DNA of 11,712 nt from Thermovenabulum sp049701175. GTDB lineage: Bacteria > Bacillota > Thermosediminibacteria > Thermosediminibacterales > Thermosediminibacteraceae. A program made the translations under genes and the position numbers. Under the pieces are notes generated by a model that worked only from the letters and a program-made list of their open reading frames with translations, ran no database searches and was not told where the DNA came from. Of the stretch, positions 1 to 5,080 are shown one piece after another; positions within the stretch are counted from its first letter, which is position 1, and every line of letters begins with the position of its first letter. The stretch lies in assembly GCF_049701175.1 (NCBI RefSeq), contig NZ_JBNATW010000045.1, forward strand, positions 1 to 11,712, written 5' to 3'.

Positions 1-47
1 GGCTGTTAACCGGAGGGTCGCAGGTTCGAATCCTGCTCGGGGAGCCA
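1..47 (+). tRNA. tRNA-Asn (GTT), 3' part, truncated by window edge
   Basis: The sequence starts inside the anticodon arm. The loop CTGTTAA (3-9) gives anticodon GTT at 5-7, so this is tRNA-Asn. It is followed by the 3' anticodon strand CCGGA, a 5-nt variable loop, a T arm with stem GCAGG/CCTGC around TTCGAAT, the 3' acceptor strand TCGGGGA, discriminator G and an encoded CCA (45-47). The D arm and 5' acceptor strand lie outside the window. A T-rich tract follows, with no hairpin. Confidence 0.93.
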
Positions 48-48
48 T

Positions 49-243
49 TTTTATTATACTTATCCAGCCTCTGATGGTATATTAGGTGGAGTAGCGGTAA
101 CTGGATTCATAGATGTAGAGAAACTAATAAAAGTATGTGGATTTAAAACTAAGTTTTTCTTCATAGAGAAAAAATTGCCTTTCTCTTATGTTTTATTAAA
201 TATAGATCCTATTCGAGATAGAGACGAAAAAGATACAGTTTAG
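49..243 (+). pseudogene. Start-less open frame, probable 3' remnant of an unrecognised gene
   Basis: An uninterrupted frame runs from the tRNA 3' end to TAG at 241-243, about 64 codons. Its composition looks like protein: ILGGVAVTGFIDVEKLIKVC, then a Lys/Phe-rich part, then a charged end IDPIRDRDEKDTV. It has no ATG, GTG or TTG near its beginning and no ribosome-binding site, so it cannot be read as an intact gene. It most resembles the C-terminal end of a protein whose front was lost, with the break at the tRNA. I do not recognise the family. A chance open frame is possible but less likely given the residue mix. The next bases, 244-297, are A+T-rich and hold only the U-tract of the downstream minus-strand terminator. 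Confidence 0.4.
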
Positions 244-290
244 AATAATTTTTAGGAAAATAGATTTTGTAACGTAAATATTAAGTAATA

Positions 291-325
291 ATTAAAAAGG
301 CTGCTGACTTAAAAATCAGCAGCCT
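291..325 (-). terminator. Rho-independent terminator of the FmdB-like gene
   Basis: A 10-bp perfect G+C-rich stem, AGGCTGCTGA (298-307) and TCAGCAGCCT (316-325), encloses an 8-nt loop. On the minus strand it is followed by TTTTTAAT. It begins 4 bases after the stop codon of the minus-strand gene. Confidence 0.88.
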
Positions 326-328
326 AAA

Positions 329-562
329 TTATTTATCATTGCTTTTTTCAGAACTTTTGTCTTCTGAAGATTTCTTTTCATCTTTATGCACATAGTCTGT
401 AATATGAAAACCTGAACCTTTAAATACCAAGCCAACATTACGGCTGATTATTCTCTTTACAGGTCCTCCGCATTTTGGACACGAAGTCAAGGGAGATTCT
501 TTTATATTTTGTTCGTATTCAAAATCTCCACAAACTGCGCATCTGTAATCATATATAGGCAT
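329..562 (-). CDS. FmdB-family putative regulatory protein, zinc ribbon
   Basis: This is a 77-residue protein that begins MPIYDYRCAVCG, the standard opening of the FmdB/CxxC_CXXC_SSSS family. Two CxxC pairs, C8/C11 and C28/C31, should bind one zinc. The family's closing motif GSGFxxTDY is present at about 49-57 (here GSGFHITDY), followed by a charged Lys/Ser/Glu tail of about 20 residues. The name comes from a proposed regulator of formamidase expression; the real role in most bacteria is unknown, so function is not assigned. The start is ATG (560-562), with GGGGGTG 8 bases upstream. The gene is monocistronic, with a sigma-A promoter at 619-647 and its own terminator. It is divergent from scfB. 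Confidence 0.9.
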   Translation of the reverse strand: MPIYDYRCAVCGDFEYEQNIKESPLTSCPKCGGPVKRIISRNVGLVFKGSGFHITDYVHKDEKKSSEDKSSEKSNDK

Positions 563-618
563 AGTTGCTGCACCCCCTGTATTTTAAGAAGATTTGAAGA
601 TAGAATTATTCAATAAAA

Positions 619-647
619 TTTATACTCCGTTTTTAAATTTTAGTCAA
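619..647 (-). promoter_or_regulatory. Sigma-A promoter of the FmdB-like gene
   Basis: Read on the minus strand there is -35 TTGACT (642-647), a 17-bp spacer and -10 TATAAA (619-624). This is 5/6 at both hexamers with ideal spacing. It predicts a leader of about 50 nt before the ATG at 562. Confidence 0.78.
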
Positions 648-651
648 GTTG

Positions 652-680
652 TTTTAAATCAAACGTTGTTGTGTTAAAAT
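652..680 (+). promoter_or_regulatory. Candidate extended -10 promoter for scfB
   Basis: TGtTAAAAT (672-680) matches an extended -10 (TG-n-TATAAT, 5/6 in the hexamer). The -35 is poor (TTTTAA, 652-657, 17-bp spacer). Its position argues that the open frame upstream of 734 is leader, not coding. It lies back to back with the minus-strand promoter at 619-647, so both could share one regulator site. Confidence 0.5.
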
Positions 681-733
681 GTATTACTGTATTGAATAAA
701 CTCATCAAAAAAAATTATGAGAGGGTGTCTATT

Positions 734-2125
734 TTGAAAGGGCAAATTCATGCCTTTAAAGTATTCGATAAAAATCTTGTTTTAGATGTAGGAAGCGGTT
801 CGCTATTTGAAGTGGATAATACGGCCTATGAAATATTAAAGCTTTTAGAGGAAGGTTATAGTGAAGAAGAAACAATTTCGAAATTAAGGAGGATATTTAA
901 TTTAGAAGAAATCAAAGAAACCATAGAAGAAATAAAACAACTTATTGAAAAAGGACTACTTTTTGTAAAAGCAGATATTGATTCTGCTTTGGAGAAAATA
1001 AAAGGCGAAAATCGCGTAAAAGCCTTATGTTTGAATGTTGCCCATGACTGCAATCTTCGCTGCAGGTATTGTTTTGCTTCAAAAGGGGATTATAATTTAA
1101 AAAGGAATATTATGCCGAGGATAGTAGGTGAAAAAGCTGTTGATTTTATTTTAAAAAATTCCGGCAATTTAAAAAAACTCGAAATTGACTTTTTTGGTGG
1201 AGAACCCCTTTTAGCCTATGATACAGTAAAGCATGTGGTTGACTATGCGCGTTCTCAAGAAAAAAATTACAACAAAAAAATTAATTTTACCATTACAACA
1301 AATGCTGTACTTTTAAATGACGAAAAAATCCATTATCTTCACGAAAATATGGACAATATAGTTATGAGTTTGGATGGCAGAAAAGAAATAAATGACAGAA
1401 TGAGGGTAAGGCTTAACGATAAGGGGAGTTATGATGAAATACTTCCTAAAATAAAAAAAATGGTTGAGCTGCGAGTAAGAGATAAAAAATCTTATTATAT
1501 AAGGGGAACATTTACAAGATACAATTTGGATTTTGCGGAAGATGTGAAGCATTTGTCGGATTTAGGTTTTTCTGAGATATCCATTGAGCCTGTGCTGGCA
1601 AAGGGAGAGGATTACGAAATAAGAGAAGAAGACCTAAATATTATTTACACTCAATATGAAAAAATAGCAGAGGAATATTTGTTAAGAAAAAATACTAATA
1701 AAAAATTTAGATTTTACCATTTTAACATAGATATTTACAGAGGTCCTTGTGTTTATAAAAGGTTAATTGCCTGCGGTGCAGGGAGGGAATACTTTGCGGT
1801 TACTCCTGAAGGCGACATTTACCCGTGTCACCAATTTGTGGGATTGGAAGAATTTAAAATGGGAAATGTATTTGACGGGAAATTGGATGAAAAAATAATG
1901 GAGAAATTTAAAAATACTCATGTGTTTGCAAAAAAAGATTGTATTGAATGCTGGGCGAAGTTTTTCTGCAGCGGTGGATGCAGTGCCAACAATTATAAGA
2001 GGAAAGAAGATTTGAACACTCCTGATAAGGTTTTCTGCAGTATGCAGAAAAAAAGGATTGAATATGCTTTGTATCTAAATCTACAAAATGCGTCAGAAAT
2101 GGAGAGAAAAAATATTTTATGTTAA
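734..2125 (+). CDS. scfB: Thioether-forming SCIFF peptide maturase (radical SAM/SPASM)
   Basis: This is a 463-residue radical SAM enzyme of the SCIFF maturase family (CteB of Clostridium thermocellum is the studied example). The family installs Cys-to-Thr thioether links in the 'six cysteines in forty-five' peptide. The N-terminal ~95 residues form the peptide-recognition region. The radical SAM motif C106-NLR-C110-RY-C113 is preceded by the family-typical LNVAHD. The SAM-binding FFGGEP follows at about 153-158, and MSLDGRKEINDRMR is also typical. The C-terminal SPASM region keeps the auxiliary cluster cysteines: GPC (C339), ACGAG, YPCHQFVG, CIECWAKFFCSGGC and a last FC. I chose the TTG at 734 because GAGGGTG lies 6 bases upstream and the protein then starts MKGQIHAFK, close to the family's usual MIHKFK. 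The frame is open back to a GTG at 671, but that codon falls inside the probable -10. No scfA peptide gene is next to it. Confidence 0.93.
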   Translation: MKGQIHAFKVFDKNLVLDVGSGSLFEVDNTAYEILKLLEEGYSEEETISKLRRIFNLEEIKETIEEIKQLIEKGLLFVKADIDSALEKIKGENRVKALCLNVAHDCNLRCRYCFASKGDYNLKRNIMPRIVGEKAVDFILKNSGNLKKLEIDFFGGEPLLAYDTVKHVVDYARSQEKNYNKKINFTITTNAVLLNDEKIHYLHENMDNIVMSLDGRKEINDRMRVRLNDKGSYDEILPKIKKMVELRVRDKKSYYIRGTFTRYNLDFAEDVKHLSDLGFSEISIEPVLAKGEDYEIREEDLNIIYTQYEKIAEEYLLRKNTNKKFRFYHFNIDIYRGPCVYKRLIACGAGREYFAVTPEGDIYPCHQFVGLEEFKMGNVFDGKLDEKIMEKFKNTHVFAKKDCIECWAKFFCSGGCSANNYKRKEDLNTPDKVFCSMQKKRIEYALYLNLQNASEMERKNILC

Positions 2126-2168
2126 TGCTTTCCAAAATAGAAAAATAAATTTTGAATAATATATAAAT

Positions 2169-2175
2169 TTCGACA
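2169..2175 (-). promoter_or_regulatory. Spo0A-box-like heptamer upstream of the Spo0E-like gene
   Basis: TTCGACA is an exact match to the 0A box TGTCGAA read on the minus strand. It lies in the non-coding stretch 2126-2358, about 110 bp upstream of the -35 of the Spo0E-like gene. The same heptamer also occurs by chance inside coding sequence elsewhere in the window, so this is only suggestive. The rest of 2126-2285 is very A+T-rich and shows no gene, terminator or repeat I can support. Confidence 0.22.
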
Positions 2176-2285
2176 ACATTTAATAACCAAATATAAAAAA
2201 TTCCAGAAAATGAAATAAAATGTAAAAAATTAAAGAATTAAGATGCATTATTTAAAATTTGATAAAAAATATAAAAAATTATAGG

Positions 2286-2314
2286 TTGATGGCAAATAAT
2301 AAAACTGGTAGAAT
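2286..2314 (+). promoter_or_regulatory. Sigma-A promoter of the Spo0E-like gene
   Basis: -35 TTGATG (2286-2291), 17-bp spacer, -10 TAGAAT (2309-2314). Predicted transcription start is near 2321, which gives a leader of about 38 nt with AGGGG at 2341-2345. Confidence 0.72.
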
Positions 2315-2358
2315 AGCCTTGTTGTTATTTTTATAAAAGAAGGGGAAAAAATATAGTT

Positions 2359-2529
2359 ATGCATTTAAAAAATTCTCTTGAAAAGAAAATATTTGAGTTA
2401 AAAAATGAACTCTATGAGAAATTAAATGAAAAATGTTTCCTTGAAACCGATATTTACCTTTTAAGTAAGAAACTCGATGTGTTAATATTAGAGTATCAGC
2501 AAAAATTTTTAGTAAATGGAAATTATTAA
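2359..2529 (+). CDS. Spo0E-family aspartyl-phosphate phosphatase (small)
   Basis: This is a 56-residue protein, all helix-forming and rich in Lys/Glu/Leu. It has the two-helix layout of Spo0E-like proteins: helix 1 about residues 5-24 (LEKKIFELKNELYEKL) and helix 2 about 31-50. The signature SQELD appears as SKKLD at 36-40, with the key Asp40 kept, followed by VLILEYQ. Family members dephosphorylate Spo0A~P and so restrain entry into sporulation; in clostridia the targets are less certain. The size fits (Bacillus relatives are about 50-85 residues). The ATG at 2359 is the only good start; AGGGG is 13 bases upstream, which is rather far and may mean modest translation. It has its own promoter and a strong terminator directly after the stop, so it is a single-gene unit. 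Confidence 0.82.
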   Translation: MHLKNSLEKKIFELKNELYEKLNEKCFLETDIYLLSKKLDVLILEYQQKFLVNGNY

Positions 2530-2532
2530 TTT

Positions 2533-2570
2533 AAGTAAAAAACGCTGCATTTAGGCAGCGTTTTTTACTT
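2533..2570. terminator. Strong, probably bidirectional terminator after the Spo0E-like gene
   Basis: A 16-bp perfect stem, 2533-2548 and 2555-2570, closes a 6-nt loop. The G+C core is CGCTGC/GCAGCG, flanked by A6 on the left and T6 on the right, so it reads as an intrinsic terminator on either strand. It starts 3 bases after the stop codon. Its last four bases overlap the operator-like dyad of the next gene. Confidence 0.92.
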
Positions 2571-2587
2571 TACATTTAGTGTAAAGT
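2567..2587. promoter_or_regulatory. Palindromic operator-like site over the aminotransferase promoter
   Basis: A perfect 8-bp inverted repeat, ACTTTACA (2567-2574) and TGTAAAGT (2580-2587), has a 5-bp centre TTTAG. The left arm contains almost all of the proposed -35 and the right arm lies in the spacer. That placement fits a dimeric repressor that blocks RNA polymerase. I cannot assign it to a known regulator. Confidence 0.5.
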
Positions 2588-2597
2588 TTATTAATAT
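2569..2597 (+). promoter_or_regulatory. Candidate promoter of the aminotransferase gene
   Basis: -35 TTTACA (2569-2574, 5/6), 17-bp spacer, -10 TAATAT (2592-2597, 4/6). It sits directly after the preceding terminator, as expected for an independently transcribed gene. Confidence 0.55.
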
Positions 2598-2630
2598 TCA
2601 ATTATAGAAAAGATGTAAGGGGTGTAAGGC

Positions 2631-4016
2631 ATGGAACTTTTTGAAATTAGCGATGTGGGAAAATTGGATAGACAAGAAGTTAAAAAGCTTTATTCCGAAT
2701 ACGTGAATCCTGGGCTTGCTTCAATGCTTGGATTATTGAATTTTGACAGGATTTACGTTAGGGCAAAAGGGGCATATGTGTGGGACAAAGAAGGAGAAAA
2801 GTACATAGATTTCTTAGGTGCTTATGGGGCAATAAATTTAGGGCATAATCCCGATGAGGTTTTGGATGCATTAAGGGAAGTTTTTGAAAAACCAAATTTG
2901 CTGCAAGCGACCATGAACCCTTTTGCAGCGGTTTTAGGAGCGAATCTTTCGAAGATAGCTCCCGAAGGATTAAAACACTCATTTTTTTGCAATAGTGGAG
3001 CAGAGGCAGTAGAAGGTGCTTTAAAGACCGCAAGGGCTGCTACAGGAAGGAAAAAAATTATTTCCTGTGAAGGTTCTTTTCACGGGAAAACCTTTGGCGC
3101 TTTATCTGCTACGGGCAGAACCAAATATCAGGGACCTTTTATGCCTTTAGTACCCGAATTTGAAAAGGTACCTTACGGGGATATAAATGCTTTAGAAGAA
3201 AAATTAAAAAATCGCGATGTTGCAGGTTTTATTGTTGAACCTATTCAGGGAGAGGGCGGAGTAATAGTACCCCCCTCGGGTTATTTAAAAAAAGCAAGGG
3301 AACTTTGCACCAAATACGGGACCTTACTTATCGTAGATGAGATACAAACGGGTTTCGGAAGAACGGGAAAAATGTTTGCCTGCGAGCATGAGGATGTTAA
3401 ACCAGACATCATGTGTGTTGCAAAATCCTTAGGCGGAGGGGTCATGCCTATTGGAGCTTTTATAACAATAGATGATGTTTGGGAAAGAGCATACGGCGGT
3501 TTTGATAAGAGTCTGCTGCATACTTCTACATTCGGGGGAAATACTTTTGCATGTGCTGCTGCAATAGCATCGATAAATACGATTGTTAAGAAAAACCTTT
3601 CCGAAAGGGCAGAAAAGTTAGGAAATTATTTTCTTGATGGTTTAAAAACCTTAAAGGAGAGATTTTCAATAATAAAAGAGGTTCGAGGAAAAGGGTTATT
3701 AATAGGTATTGAATTTGAACAACCCAAAAGTGGCCTTTTAAACACTATTACAGGCGGTGCGGTAAATAAATTCTATAGTGAATTTACAGGTGCAATTGTA
3801 GCAGGTGAACTTTTAAATAAGCATAGAATTATTACGGCATATACATTGAATAACCCAAATGTTATTAGGCTCGAGCCACCCTTGATAGTAGAAAAGGAGG
3901 ATATTGATTACGTACTAAATGCATTAGAAGATATTTTAAACAAAAACAGTGGTTTTTTGGGTATGACAATAAATGCAGCTAAAACAGTAGTTAGCTCTAT
4001 ATTCTCAAAAAAATAA
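2631..4016 (+). CDS. patA: Class III PLP aminotransferase, putrescine aminotransferase-like (PatA/YgjG)
   Basis: This is a 461-residue fold-type I, class III aminotransferase. It has the cofactor site FFCNSGAEAVEGALK (118-132), SFHGKT (149-154), EPIQGEGG (203-210), the Asp that binds the PLP ring nitrogen in VDEIQTGFGRTGK (D236), the Schiff-base lysine in CVAKSLGGG (K265), and HTSTFGGN (297-304). Runs such as GKMFACEHE, GGGVMPIGA, FGGNxxACAAA and IRLEPPL match E. coli putrescine aminotransferase YgjG, including its length. The expected reaction is putrescine + 2-oxoglutarate to 4-aminobutanal (cyclising to 1-pyrroline) + glutamate; other diamines or ornithine remain possible. About 20 residues after the last conserved helix (GFLGMTINAAKTVVSSIFSKK) form a hydrophobic tail not needed for the fold. 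ATG at 2631 has AAGGGGTG 6 bases upstream. It is a single-gene unit with an operator-like dyad on its promoter. Confidence 0.88.
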   Translation: MELFEISDVGKLDRQEVKKLYSEYVNPGLASMLGLLNFDRIYVRAKGAYVWDKEGEKYIDFLGAYGAINLGHNPDEVLDALREVFEKPNLLQATMNPFAAVLGANLSKIAPEGLKHSFFCNSGAEAVEGALKTARAATGRKKIISCEGSFHGKTFGALSATGRTKYQGPFMPLVPEFEKVPYGDINALEEKLKNRDVAGFIVEPIQGEGGVIVPPSGYLKKARELCTKYGTLLIVDEIQTGFGRTGKMFACEHEDVKPDIMCVAKSLGGGVMPIGAFITIDDVWERAYGGFDKSLLHTSTFGGNTFACAAAIASINTIVKKNLSERAEKLGNYFLDGLKTLKERFSIIKEVRGKGLLIGIEFEQPKSGLLNTITGGAVNKFYSEFTGAIVAGELLNKHRIITAYTLNNPNVIRLEPPLIVEKEDIDYVLNALEDILNKNSGFLGMTINAAKTVVSSIFSKK

Positions 4017-4026
4017 ATATCTGAAT

Positions 4027-4064
4027 AAAAATAAGGCTGGTATTTTATATCCAGCCTTATTTTT
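4027..4064. terminator. Bidirectional terminator between convergent genes
   Basis: A 14-bp perfect stem, AAAAATAAGGCTGG (4027-4040) and CCAGCCTTATTTTT (4051-4064), closes a 10-nt A/T loop. It has A and T runs on both flanks. It lies 10 bases after the aminotransferase stop, and its right arm overlaps the stop codon of the minus-strand gene, so it serves both convergent transcripts. Confidence 0.9.
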
Positions 4065-4704
4065 AAGGGCAATCTTTATGGAGAAAAACAATGTTTTCCC
4101 TATTGGTGTAGAATTTTAAAATTTTTACCGGTGAGTTTTTAGCAATTTTTTTACCGCACCGCAGACAAAAAAAGTTGTCGTTTGGCGATTTTCCGTAATT
4201 TATCTGCAAATTAACCGAACTGTATTTTTTCCAGCTTTTCCAACCAGTTTTGCATAATTTTTTTCTATTTTCGTAATCGGCAAATACCCACTTTAAAAGT
4301 TTATGGAAGTGAAATGGGTATTTGGTGTAGATTAAATAATCTTTTGGAAGGCCGAGAGAAACAACGTAATTAGAAAAGTTTTTTTCTACCTCATTTTGAA
4401 GTTTGCCTTCAATTTTTACATTTTTAAAATTATATCCACAGGTAGAAAAATATTCTCTCACTTTGTCGAAAATATATCCCCTACAAATACAAATTTCTTC
4501 GTTTTTACTTATACCTTTAGAATCGAAAAATTTTTTTACTATTTCTACAGCAAATTTTTGATACGCTTTTTCTTTGAAGTGTTTTTCGTTAAAGTATTCT
4601 ACCGGAATAAAATCAAAATAAAGCAAACCTTTTGTATCATCATAAAATCCGATACAAACACCACCTATTAAGCTCCCGCTTCCAGCATCATCGATGTAAA
4701 TCAT
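4063..4704 (-). CDS. Unrecognised 213-residue protein with C-terminal zinc ribbon; possible RNase H-like fold
   Basis: I do not recognise a named family. The protein opens MIYIDDAGSGSLIGGVCIGF, an acidic pair (D5, D6) on a strand followed by a Gly-rich turn and a second strand, as in RNase H-like nucleases. A strand-helix unit ICICRGYIFDKVREYF follows at about 71-86, then VKIEG with E99 leading into a long helix, then a basic, aromatic stretch (about 129-163) with HFH, D143 and KTGWKSWKK. D5/E99/D143 could be a metal-binding set, but that is speculation. The end has C180-LR-C183 and H209-KD-C212, a probable CxxC/HxxC zinc site. No signal peptide or membrane segment is visible, so it is probably cytoplasmic and may bind nucleic acid. 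ATG at 4704 has GGAG 9 bases upstream. The frame stays open further upstream, but only through the tRNA gene. It has no separate promoter I can see and may be transcribed with tRNA-Pro. Confidence 0.8.
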   Translation of the reverse strand: MIYIDDAGSGSLIGGVCIGFYDDTKGLLYFDFIPVEYFNEKHFKEKAYQKFAVEIVKKFFDSKGISKNEEICICRGYIFDKVREYFSTCGYNFKNVKIEGKLQNEVEKNFSNYVVSLGLPKDYLIYTKYPFHFHKLLKWVFADYENRKKLCKTGWKSWKKYSSVNLQINYGKSPNDNFFCLRCGKKIAKNSPVKILKFYTNRENIVFLHKDCP

Positions 4705-4745
4705 AATGCCAGCTCCGAAATTTGAGATTAAAAATCTAAAAAAAA

Positions 4746-4822
4746 TGGTCGGGGCGGCGGGACTTGAACCCACGACCTTTCGGACCCGAACCGAACGCGC
4801 TACCAAGCTGCGCTACGCCCCG
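4746..4822 (-). tRNA. tRNA-Pro (CGG)
   Basis: This is a complete 77-nt cloverleaf on the minus strand with encoded CCA. The acceptor stem CGGGGCG/CGCCCCG is perfect, the discriminator is A, and the D stem is GCGC/GCGC. The anticodon arm is TTCGG-TTCGGGT-CCGAA with anticodon CGG. The T arm is GTGGG-TTCAAGT-CCCGC with one G-U pair. A T8 run follows the CCA, but no stable hairpin is present before the ATG of the next minus-strand gene 41 bases away. Confidence 0.97.
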
Positions 4823-4831
4823 ACGCTCATT

Positions 4832-4860
4832 ATTATACTATAAACACTTTGGAATTTCAA
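4832..4860 (-). promoter_or_regulatory. Strong sigma-A promoter of tRNA-Pro
   Basis: Read on the minus strand: -35 TTGAAA (4855-4860), 17-bp spacer, perfect -10 TATAAT (4832-4837). The start point falls only a few bases before the mature tRNA 5' end, as is usual for tRNA genes. Confidence 0.9.
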
Positions 4861-4948
4861 ATGTTTTTTTATATTGCGTGCCTTGAATATTTATTGGCTT
4901 CTATATTATTTTAAGCATTATTTATATATTTAATATATTTATTTAACT

Positions 4949-4976
4949 TTCACATATAATAAAAAAAGGCTATTAT
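4949..4976 (+). promoter_or_regulatory. Candidate promoter of the M16 peptidase pair
   Basis: -35 TTCACA (4949-4954, 5/6), 16-bp spacer, -10 TATTAT (4971-4976, 5/6). A perfect TATAAT at 4955-4960 is an alternative -10, but it has no recognisable -35. The region 4861-5080 is otherwise A+T-rich, without a gene. Confidence 0.42.
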
Positions 4977-5041
4977 TAAAATGTCCTACCAAATTACGCT
5001 AAATGATGTAAATTAAGAAGGAAATTTATAAATTAAAAAGA

Positions 5042-5060
5042 ATTAACTATTTTAGTTAAT
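5042..5060 (+). other. Small hairpin just upstream of the ymfF-like ribosome site
   Basis: ATTAACTA (5042-5049) and TAGTTAAT (5053-5060) form an 8-bp perfect stem with a 3-nt loop. It ends 5 bases before AAGGAGG (5066-5072). With only two G-C pairs it is weak. It could shield the 5' UTR or set translation efficiency, or be chance in A+T-rich DNA. Confidence 0.35.
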
Positions 5061-5080
5061 AGAAGAAGGAGGTATAAGGA

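Noticed and set aside
2758..3033. Minus-strand open frame opposite the aminotransferase
   Set aside because: It is the antisense of conserved PLP-binding motifs and resembles no protein.
4396..4671. 91-codon plus-strand open frame opposite the unrecognised gene
   Set aside because: It is a low-complexity Phe/Tyr/Ile/Lys-rich product of A+T-rich antisense DNA, with no ribosome site.
4725..4737. Weak AGATT/AATCT hairpin between tRNA-Pro and the minus-strand gene
   Set aside because: It has five base pairs with one G-C; this is too weak to call a terminator.
4705..4806. N-terminal extension of the minus-strand 213-residue gene (34 extra residues)
   Set aside because: It would be translated from inside the tRNA-Pro gene; the ATG at 4704 has a ribosome site and gives a natural N-terminus.
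4980..5015. 11-codon ATG frame (MSYQITLNDVN) upstream of the M16 pair
   Set aside because: It has no ribosome site, is very short, and is consistent with chance.
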